This document shows positions 1 through 5,082 of a DNA stretch of 5,419 nt, piece by piece. Each line of letters opens with the position of its first letter. Positions within the stretch are counted from its first letter, which is position 1. The position numbers and the translations under genes were made by a program. The DNA comes from Prevotella sp. Lineage in GTDB: Bacteria > Bacteroidota > Bacteroidia > Bacteroidales > Bacteroidaceae. The notes below the pieces were generated by a model. It searched no databases, was not told the DNA's origin, and worked only from the letters and a program-made list of their open reading frames with translations. The stretch spans positions 1 through 5,419 of the forward strand of contig JAGBQP010000104.1 of NCBI GenBank assembly GCA_017632825.1, read 5' to 3'.

Positions 1-162
1 ACCGATACGGATCTTGTCGTACTGTGTCATAGAGCCAACAGGCTTGGCCAGACCCTTGCGAGTCATCAGCACACCTGTCATGAAGGTTGTAGCAACGGCT
101 CCGTTGCCTACAACCATAATACCCAGCTTTCCGTCAGCTGGCTTAACGTTTGCATTTGCCAT
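1..162 (-). CDS. ino1: myo-inositol-1-phosphate synthase, N-terminal fragment
   Basis: Only the first 54 codons are in the window; the gene runs off the left edge. The enzyme converts glucose 6-phosphate to 1L-myo-inositol 1-phosphate using bound NAD+, the first committed step to inositol lipids, in the cytoplasm. The visible part starts MANANVKPADGKLGIMVVG and has the glycine-rich NAD-binding Rossmann turn (GNGAVATT, residues 19-26) after a hydrophobic strand. It continues with TRKGLAKPVGSMTQYDKIR, which I recognise as typical of the Bacteroidota branch of this family. The ATG at 162 is the only sensible start: an AT-rich leader of 34 nt separates it from the stop of the phosphatidyltransferase gene upstream, with no TAnnTTTG promoter in between, so the two are probably one transcript. 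The assignment rests on a short N-terminal piece but the match to memory is strong. Active-site residues lie outside the window. Confidence 0.85.
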   Translation of the reverse strand, partial: MANANVKPADGKLGIMVVGNGAVATTFMTGVLMTRKGLAKPVGSMTQYDKIRIG

Positions 163-196
163 AGTTTATATGTTTAAAAAAGTTTGTAGTTTTTCG

Positions 197-1156
197 TTAG
201 AATTGAAATTTCCGGCACATCGTCTCATGCTTATAGCGCATATAATAGTATGTGGCCGCAAGGACCGTTATCTCAAACAGTGGATAGAGATAGGGCATAT
301 TGACGAGGCAGGCTATGAAGAGCACCGTGGCACGGGTGTTGTGCGTCAGTATGTTGGTGTACTTCATGAGCGGCAGACTCTTCTGGCGGAACGACTCACG
401 GAAGTTCTGCGGCATCGAGGACGCCTGGGGCCACTGGCTCTTCACGCTACTGAAGAATCGCTGGAAATGAGGCGTGTTTTTCTCCTGCTTACGGCACCAG
501 CCAATGTAGAAGGAATGGAAGAGATAGTCCCAGAAGTGTTCGCCGGCACCGATGGTGAAAGGACCCCACTTGCGCTTGGGCAGCGTATCGAGAAAACGTT
601 GCTCCTGAGCAGTACTATTGAGCTCACTACCCTCCTCGCCTTTGATAAAATACAGATGTATCTGTCGGTAGTAATCGGCCAGTTGGCACTGGCGAGCATG
701 CCAGTAGAATCCGGCAAAGGCGCACAACAGCAGAATGCACCAGCTCCAAGGAGTATCGGTGAAAGGAATGGGCTCGTTCCACAGACGGATGACAATGGCA
801 AGGTAACAGAAGAAATACCACACGTCGCTGGCCAAGCCATCGAGCATACGGCCAATGGCAGTCTTATGGTTCGTCAGACGAGCCATTTGACCGTCGGTGG
901 AGTCGCAGAAATTGGCCAATAGCATGAAGACAACGCCGCCGACATTCCACCACAGCTCGGTATGCAGAAAGCACCAACCAGCAGCTGCACCAAGGAACAT
1001 CGAGAGGATGGTGACAAAGTTGGGGGTCACGCCAATCTTAATCCACATCAGGGCGAAAGCAAGGCCAATAGGTCGCGTGAAATATACATCAAGCCACTCT
1101 TCGGTATCATTAGATTTGAATGACGCCTGAAGCAGCTGACTAAAGGATTTATCCAT
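197..1156 (-). CDS. CDP-alcohol phosphatidyltransferase, probable phosphatidylinositol (phosphate) synthase
   Basis: This is a 319-residue integral membrane protein that would join a CDP-activated lipid to an alcohol headgroup with release of CMP. The family signature is at residues 85-111: D85-x2-D88-G89-x2-A92-R93-x8-G102-x3-D106, then D111. Hydrophobic segments lie near 44-65, 68-84, 112-126, 137-153 and 275-306. Between them, roughly 155-270, is a long polar and aromatic-rich stretch, making the protein longer than the usual family size of about 200 residues. The last motif aspartate is four residues after D106 instead of three (D-GLAS-D). The substrate is inferred from context: myo-inositol-phosphate synthase follows directly, as in the inositol-lipid cluster of Bacteroides thetaiotaomicron (around BT1522-BT1526), so the acceptor is likely inositol phosphate. 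The ATG at 1156 lies about 20 nt below a TACCTTTG promoter element. Another headgroup cannot be excluded. Confidence 0.85.
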   Translation of the reverse strand: MDKSFSQLLQASFKSNDTEEWLDVYFTRPIGLAFALMWIKIGVTPNFVTILSMFLGAAAGWCFLHTELWWNVGGVVFMLLANFCDSTDGQMARLTNHKTAIGRMLDGLASDVWYFFCYLAIVIRLWNEPIPFTDTPWSWCILLLCAFAGFYWHARQCQLADYYRQIHLYFIKGEEGSELNSTAQEQRFLDTLPKRKWGPFTIGAGEHFWDYLFHSFYIGWCRKQEKNTPHFQRFFSSVKSQWPQASSMPQNFRESFRQKSLPLMKYTNILTHNTRATVLFIACLVNMPYLYPLFEITVLAATYYYMRYKHETMCRKFQF

Positions 1157-1178
1157 ATAACTTCTGAAATTAGCGGTG

Positions 1179-1207
1179 CAAAGGTAAGAAAAATTTGCGA
1201 GAGCAAA
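1179..1207 (-). promoter_or_regulatory. Bacteroidota-type promoter for the inositol-lipid gene pair
   Basis: Read on the minus strand there is TTTG at 1207-1204, a 17-nt spacer, and TACCTTTG at 1186-1179, matching the Bacteroidota sigma consensus TTTG / TAnnTTTG, with a spacer slightly shorter than the usual 19-21. Transcription would start near 1172, giving a leader of only about 16 nt before the ATG at 1156. The -7 match is good; the -33 assignment is less sure. Confidence 0.6.
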
Positions 1208-1224
1208 GAGTTTTCTCGTTTATT

Positions 1225-1255
1225 TTTGTAGTTTTTTAGAAAAAGCGTAACTTTG
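1225..1255 (+). promoter_or_regulatory. Bacteroidota-type promoter for the cytidylyltransferase gene
   Basis: TTTG at 1225-1228, a 19-nt spacer and TAACTTTG at 1248-1255 match the Bacteroidota consensus closely. Transcription would begin near 1261-1263, about 20 nt before the ATG at 1283. This places the longer in-frame reading (TTG at 1253) inside the promoter and so decides the start. It lies back to back with, and does not overlap, the divergent minus-strand promoter. Confidence 0.75.
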
Positions 1256-1282
1256 TGGCCAAATTACAAAATAATACACGAG

Positions 1283-1936
1283 ATGAAAACGACGGACAAA
1301 CATATTATCATGATTACTGCTGGCGGCGTGGGCGCACGTTTCGGCAGCAGCGTTCCCAAACAGTATATTGAGGTCAACGGACGACAGGTCATCTCATACG
1401 TCATAGAAGCCTGCAAGAAAAGTTGCGAGGCAGATGCCGTTCTGGTGGTCGCACACCCGTCGTACCACAAGGAACTGGTCGAGAAATACGGTGTTGACGT
1501 GGCATCAAGCGGACAGGAGCTGAACGTGACGAAGCGCAACGGCATGAACTACATCAAGGACCACTGCAACTGCGAAAAACTGGTGATTGTTGATGCAGTC
1601 AGACCAACGGTTACAACAGAGGTCCTGGACAGTTTCTTCAGACGGCTGAATGATTATGATGCCGTGGCGTGTGCACGGAAAATCACTGATAGCCTGGGGC
1701 GTTACGGGGAATGGGTCGTGAACCGCGAGGAGTACTACACGCTGTCAGCGCCCGAAGGATTTAGTTTCGACTTGATAGACCGGCACTTCAAGGCAGACTC
1801 ACCCTATACGGAGTCTATACAGCAACTGCCACCTACATCGAAAGTATATCTGGATTTCGACGTGCCCTATTTCGACAAGCTGACATACCCCGAGGATTTC
1901 GAAAAGCTATCGCTTTTCTTAAAATTGAAAAATTGA
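1283..1936 (+). CDS. IspD/TarI-like cytidylyltransferase, substrate uncertain
   Basis: This is a 217-residue cytoplasmic protein of the IspD/TarI nucleotidyltransferase family, which transfers CMP from CTP to a sugar- or polyol-phosphate. The CTP-binding motif TAGGVGARFGSSVPKQ spans residues 12-27 and supplies R19 and K26. VDAVRP at 103-108 gives D104, R148 sits in VNREE, and K199 in DKLTYPEDF. These align with the residues known to matter in E. coli IspD (R20, K27, D106, R157, K213). Departures from ordinary IspD are SAPEG where a TPQ-type motif is expected (155-159), and SGQELNVT at 76-83 where GG-x-x-R-x-x-S is usual. So the chemistry is probably kept but the substrate may differ: methylerythritol 4-phosphate, ribitol or glycerol phosphate, or an inositol phosphate given the divergent inositol-lipid genes. 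The ATG at 1283 is chosen because the promoter -7 element covers the upstream alternative. The last codons (KLKN, stop) fall in an octamer repeat array. Confidence 0.8.
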   Translation: MKTTDKHIIMITAGGVGARFGSSVPKQYIEVNGRQVISYVIEACKKSCEADAVLVVAHPSYHKELVEKYGVDVASSGQELNVTKRNGMNYIKDHCNCEKLVIVDAVRPTVTTEVLDSFFRRLNDYDAVACARKITDSLGRYGEWVVNREEYYTLSAPEGFSFDLIDRHFKADSPYTESIQQLPPTSKVYLDFDVPYFDKLTYPEDFEKLSLFLKLKN

Positions 1937-1980
1937 AAAATTGAAAAATTGAAGTCTTTCTTAGAATTGAAAAATTGAAG
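1921..1980 (+). repeat. tandem octamer array (AATTGAAA units), left arm of inverted repeat
   Basis: Four units with TTG at 1925, 1933, 1941 and 1949 repeat with a period of exactly 8 nt. After a short break (GTCTTTCTTAG) two more units have TTG at 1967 and 1975. Both sub-arrays end in AATTGAAG. The first units overlap the 3' end of the cytidylyltransferase gene, whose stop TGA at 1934-1936 is inside a repeat unit. The arrays are near-complementary to the array at 2021-2055. Confidence 0.9.
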
Positions 1981-2054
1981 TTCTCCTTGAACCCTTGAAG
2001 AACTTTGAAAGAATCGAAAACTTCAATTCTTCAATTCTTCAATTCTTCAATTCT
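1921..2054. terminator. possible bidirectional terminator hairpin between convergent genes
   Basis: The left array 1921-1954 can pair with 2021-2054 over 34 positions with four A/G differences, looping out 66 nt. Alternatively 1963-1980 pairs with 2021-2038 with one difference and a 40-nt loop. A small perfect stem, AAGTTCT (1978-1984) with AGAACTT (1999-2005), lies within the loop. A large AU-rich stem between two convergent stop codons fits a shared terminator or transcript-end protection. There is no classical GC stem plus U-tract, so the function is inferred from position only. Confidence 0.45.
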
Positions 2055-2055
2055 T
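2021..2055 (+). repeat. tandem octamer array (CTTCAATT x4), right arm of inverted repeat
   Basis: Four perfect copies of CTTCAATT occupy 2021-2052, followed by CTT. The array abuts the stop codon of the histidine kinase (TAA read on the minus strand, 2057-2055). Its reverse complement, AATTGAAG units, matches the left arrays at seven of eight positions per unit and exactly at the terminal unit of each. Confidence 0.9.
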
Positions 2056-3299
2056 TATGCAGGAATCTCCATCCAGAAATAGCTGCCCTTACCCAACTCG
2101 GACTGGACACCGACGCTACCACCCAGAGAGAAGGCCATCGTACGGCAGATGGAAAGACCAAGACCGGCACCGGGAATAAACTCATCGACCTTGTAAAAAC
2201 GCTCGAAGACACGCTCCTGGTCCTCCTTGGCAATGCCCTTGCCTGTATCGCGTACCCACAAACGGATGCGATGATTGGAGACGGGATCGTAACCAACGGT
2301 GATACTGCCTTGGGAGGTAAACTTCACAGCATTGGCAACGAGGTGATCCATCGACTCGATAACGCGGCTCAAATCGCTGTTGATTTCCTGCTGAGGCTCT
2401 GCAAACTGGGTGGTCATCAGCACACCATCGGGCACTTTAGGCTGGTACTTGTTGACAACCTCGACAAGCACCATATTGACATCGAAGGTCGAAAGCTGCA
2501 ACTGTTCCTTTCCGGCTTCAATCTTCGAGATATTCATCACATCATCGATAATGCGCAACAGCTTCTGGTTGTTCTCCTGAATAAGTCCGATTAGTTCCTG
2601 ACGCTCGTTGCGGTCCTCGATATCAGGCAGCACACTGGTAAAGCCGATAATAGCATTAAGCGGTGTACGGATTTCATGACTCATATTGGCAATGAAAGCG
2701 GACTTCAGACGGTCGCTCTCCTCGGCCTTCGACAAGGCTTGTTTCAGTGCCGTCTCCAGTTCCTTACGGTTGTCAATGCGTTGCGTCGTACCAACAACAA
2801 GCGTGGGTTTTCCATTGATATCACGCTCAGCCACAATGGCATAGCTTTCCTCCCAATAAACCTTGGAGGTGTGGTTTACACTGACACGATACTGTTCGTG
2901 GTAGTCTTCCTTAACGCCGTCACAGAGGTCGTGGAGAGCCTTGCGGACGCGAACAGAATCTTCTTCGACTAGCACGCTGGTGATATCGTCAATAGTATTA
3001 CCATCAACGGGAAGAAGATCTTCACGCTTCTCACGGAAATCCTTGTCAAAGAAAAACTCTCCTGTATCGGTATTGACATGCCAGACGGCGAGGCCCATGG
3101 CTTTAAGAACGAAATCGAACTCCACGCTCTTCTGTTTCTGCTTGTCCAACTGTCGCAGTTCTTCCTGCAGCTCATGTCCGACACGGCGCTGCCAAAAGAG
3201 GGCTACAATAAGAACAAATAATACCAACAGACCAATGGCCCAGAAGGCAAGATCCTGACTTTGTTCCTGCTGACCTACGTATAGTAACAGATTCATCAT
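2055..3299 (-). CDS. membrane-anchored PAS sensor histidine kinase
   Basis: This is a 414-residue inner-membrane sensor kinase. One hydrophobic helix at residues 17-36 follows a very short N-terminus, so there is little or no periplasmic sensing domain. A basic, glutamine-rich linker (37-58) leads to a PAS-like region at about 58-178, and a short coiled coil to the HisKA domain with the phospho-acceptor H208 in FIANMSHEIRTPLN. The ATPase domain has the N-box (HLVANAVKF, N323), G1 box DTGKGI (351-356), ERFYKVD, and G2 box GAGLGL (377-382). It ends at IPA, with no receiver domain, so it is a classical rather than hybrid kinase. No response regulator is in view; the partner is unknown. The start at 3299 (a second ATG follows at 3296) is preferred because the longer in-frame reading begins at a TTG inside the promoter -7 element at 3372-3379. 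The ligand is unknown, probably cytoplasmic or membrane-derived. Confidence 0.9.
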   Translation of the reverse strand: MMNLLLYVGQQEQSQDLAFWAIGLLVLFVLIVALFWQRRVGHELQEELRQLDKQKQKSVEFDFVLKAMGLAVWHVNTDTGEFFFDKDFREKREDLLPVDGNTIDDITSVLVEEDSVRVRKALHDLCDGVKEDYHEQYRVSVNHTSKVYWEESYAIVAERDINGKPTLVVGTTQRIDNRKELETALKQALSKAEESDRLKSAFIANMSHEIRTPLNAIIGFTSVLPDIEDRNERQELIGLIQENNQKLLRIIDDVMNISKIEAGKEQLQLSTFDVNMVLVEVVNKYQPKVPDGVLMTTQFAEPQQEINSDLSRVIESMDHLVANAVKFTSQGSITVGYDPVSNHRIRLWVRDTGKGIAKEDQERVFERFYKVDEFIPGAGLGLSICRTMAFSLGGSVGVQSELGKGSYFWMEIPA

Positions 3300-3371
3300 G
3301 TTTGTCGATGGCCTTATATTAAATAGGTACGTGCGAACCACGATTATTTTGCTTCTCCATGGTTCTGACTG

Positions 3372-3401
3372 CAAAGATAGGCTTTTTCAGTGAGAAACAA
3401 A
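3372..3401 (-). promoter_or_regulatory. Bacteroidota-type promoter for the histidine kinase gene
   Basis: On the minus strand TTTG (3401-3398), an 18-nt spacer and TATCTTTG (3379-3372) match the Bacteroidota consensus. The start of transcription would be near 3365, leaving a leader of about 65 nt before the ATG at 3299. I see no stable structure in that leader. Confidence 0.65.
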
Positions 3402-3419
3402 CGTCTTTTCATGAGTTTT

Positions 3420-3451
3420 TTTCGCTGAATCAGAAAAAAAACGTAACTTTG
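3420..3451 (+). promoter_or_regulatory. Bacteroidota-type promoter for the rRNA methyltransferase gene
   Basis: TAACTTTG at 3444-3451 is a perfect -7 element. The -33 element is weak: TTTC at 3420-3423 with a 20-nt spacer, at the end of a T-run. Transcription would start near 3458 and give a leader of about 32 nt, which contains the 10-bp palindrome CGTAATTACG (3465-3474) and is AT-rich just before the ATG at 3490. Confidence 0.65.
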
Positions 3452-3489
3452 CACTGCAAAACAGCGTAATTACGTATTTTTATTTTTTA

Positions 3490-5082
3490 ATGGAAAAGAA
3501 TTTCGAATCGGGCTCTGCCAGCTTGCAGCAGCAAGAGCTCATCGCCAAAACGTTCATGGGACTGGAACCTGTGCTGGCGAAAGAACTGAAGGCACTGGGT
3601 GCCAATGACGTGAAGATAGGCCGACGCATGGTCTCATTCACTGGTGACAAGGAAATGATGTATCGCGCAAACTTCCAACTGCGCACTGCTATCCGCATTC
3701 TCAAACCGATAAGCTATTTCAAAGCACGGTCGGCTGACGATGTTTACAATGAAGTACTTAAGATTGACTGGACACAATATCTGGATGCCGACAAGACATT
3801 CGCTGTCGATGCGGTAGTGTTCTCTGAGGAGTTCCGACACTCGAAATTCGTATCTTACAAGGTAAAGGACGCCATTGTGGACCAATTCCGCGAACGAACC
3901 GGGAAACGTCCGAACATATCGGTTGCCAACCCCGATATCCGACTGAATATGCACGTTGCAGAGGACAAATGCACGCTGAGCCTTGACTCCAGCGGCGAAT
4001 CGCTGCACCGTCGCGGCTACCGTCAGGAGACACTCGAGGCCCCGTTGAACGAGGTACTGGCTGCAGGTATGATTATGATGACGGGCTGGCAAGGTGACAC
4101 AGACTTCATCGACCCCATGTGTGGTAGTGGCACGTTGGTTATAGAGGCTGCACTCATTGCTCACAATATGGCACCAGGACTGTTCCGTAAGGAATATGCA
4201 TTTGAGAAATGGCCCGACTTTGATGCGGACCTCTTCGACAGTATCTATAATGATTGTGAGGAGCATGAGAACGAGGATGTGAAATGTCACTTCTACGGCT
4301 ACGACATTGACATGAAAGCTGTTAATACGGCACGACGCAACGTGCAGGCTGCAGGACTGACAGGCAGTGTCTCCATAGAGCAACAGGATTTCAAGGACTT
4401 CCAACAGCCTAACGAAAAGAGTATCATCGTGATGAACCCGCCCTACGGCGAGCGTATCTCTACACCCGACCTGATGGGCACATACCGCATGATTGGCGAG
4501 AGACTGAAACACCAGTTTACCGGCAACGACGCATGGATTCTTTCATACCGCGAGGAGTGCTTTGAACAGATTGGACTGAAACCCAGTATCAAGATTCCTC
4601 TGTATAACGGTTCACTGGAATGCGAATTCCGTAAATACCAGATGTTTGACGGAAAAATGAAGGTATTCCGTTCTGAAGGTGGTACAGTTAAGACCGACGA
4701 GGAGAAACGGCAAATGGCTGAAAAACACCGTTTCAAGAAAAACCGCGACTTCAAGCAGCGCATGGAGGAACAAGAACAAAACGAGGACGGCGACATCCGT
4801 TCGTTCACCTTCCACAAGCACACGCCGTTTGAAGAGAAAAAGCCAAGAAGAAGGATTGATACCGACAAGTACGGAAACGAGAAGGAGGGCAGATACGGAA
4901 AAGCCGACCGATTCGAAAAAAGGGAGAAATACGGAAAAAAAGACAGATACGGCAAGTCGGAAGGATACAGCAAACCTGGTCGTTCCAGCTATCCTGCAAA
5001 ATTCGGAAAGCAAGGCAAATTCGGAAAATCGAGCCGAGATTTTGATAATAAACGCAACCGTTTCGACGATGATGAAGATTAA
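3490..5082 (+). CDS. rlmL: THUMP-domain 23S rRNA guanine-N2 methyltransferase, RlmL-like, with repetitive basic C-terminal tail
   Basis: The 530-residue protein has an N-terminal ferredoxin-like/THUMP RNA-binding region (about 16-160) and a Rossmann methyltransferase domain (about 180-395). Motif I is DPMCGSGTLVIEAA (208-221), the acidic SAM-ribose position is D272 in YGYDID, and the catalytic motif IV is NPPYGER (316-322), typical of N2-guanine methyltransferases. In E. coli the equivalent RlmL half of RlmKL makes m2G2445 of 23S rRNA; the fused RlmK half is absent here. Residues from about 400 to 530 are extra: a highly charged, probably disordered tail with eight successive hexapeptides of the form [RK][YF]GKxx at 468-515, then an acidic end (DDDED). 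The ATG at 3490 follows the predicted promoter by about 39 nt. The stop overlaps the next gene's start by 11 nt, suggesting an operon. Function is assigned by family; the exact target nucleotide is inferred. Confidence 0.88.
   Translation: MEKNFESGSASLQQQELIAKTFMGLEPVLAKELKALGANDVKIGRRMVSFTGDKEMMYRANFQLRTAIRILKPISYFKARSADDVYNEVLKIDWTQYLDADKTFAVDAVVFSEEFRHSKFVSYKVKDAIVDQFRERTGKRPNISVANPDIRLNMHVAEDKCTLSLDSSGESLHRRGYRQETLEAPLNEVLAAGMIMMTGWQGDTDFIDPMCGSGTLVIEAALIAHNMAPGLFRKEYAFEKWPDFDADLFDSIYNDCEEHENEDVKCHFYGYDIDMKAVNTARRNVQAAGLTGSVSIEQQDFKDFQQPNEKSIIVMNPPYGERISTPDLMGTYRMIGERLKHQFTGNDAWILSYREECFEQIGLKPSIKIPLYNGSLECEFRKYQMFDGKMKVFRSEGGTVKTDEEKRQMAEKHRFKKNRDFKQRMEEQEQNEDGDIRSFTFHKHTPFEEKKPRRRIDTDKYGNEKEGRYGKADRFEKREKYGKKDRYGKSEGYSKPGRSSYPAKFGKQGKFGKSSRDFDNKRNRFDDDED
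4891..5034 (+). repeat. eight 18-bp coding repeats ([RK][YF]GKxx) in the rlmL tail
   Basis: Residues 468-515 divide without gaps into eight hexapeptides, beginning RYGKAD, RFEKRE, KYGKKD and RYGKSE and ending KFGKQG, KFGKSS; the fifth and sixth (GYSKPG, RSSYPA) are degenerate. At DNA level the better copies share a core like ATACGGAAA or ATTCGGAAA at 18-bp spacing. A further out-of-phase copy, KYGN, lies at residues 460-463. The pattern implies growth by unit duplication and a selected spacing of basic and aromatic residues. Confidence 0.85.

Noticed and set aside
197..208. TTAGAATTGAAA at the end of the phosphatidyltransferase gene, identical to 1961-1972 in the octamer region
   Set aside because: Twelve low-complexity bases that encode the natural FQF-stop end; a single unit with no array or partner arm, so probably coincidence.
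14..922. Long plus-strand open frame opposite the phosphatidyltransferase and inositol phosphate synthase genes
   Set aside because: It is antisense to two well-recognised genes, crosses the gap between them, has no promoter and no recognisable family; it is a shadow frame.
1253..1282. Upstream TTG start extending the cytidylyltransferase by 10 residues
   Set aside because: The TTG lies in the promoter -7 element, upstream of the expected transcription start, and the extra residues do not belong to the family.
1921..2055. CRISPR-like array
   Set aside because: Units are 8 nt and directly contiguous, with no spacers and no cas genes.
3300..3374. Upstream TTG start extending the histidine kinase by 25 residues
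   Set aside because: The codon sits in the TATCTTTG element; the ATG at 3299 gives a sensible short N-terminus before the membrane helix.
3465..3474. Perfect palindrome CGTAATTACG in the rlmL leader as an operator
   Set aside because: Ten bases of AT-rich palindrome with no second copy in the window; chance is a fair explanation and no regulator is nearby.
3634..4512. Long minus-strand open frame inside rlmL
   Set aside because: It lies wholly opposite conserved THUMP and methyltransferase motifs and its composition (many Cys, His, Val) is that of an antisense frame.
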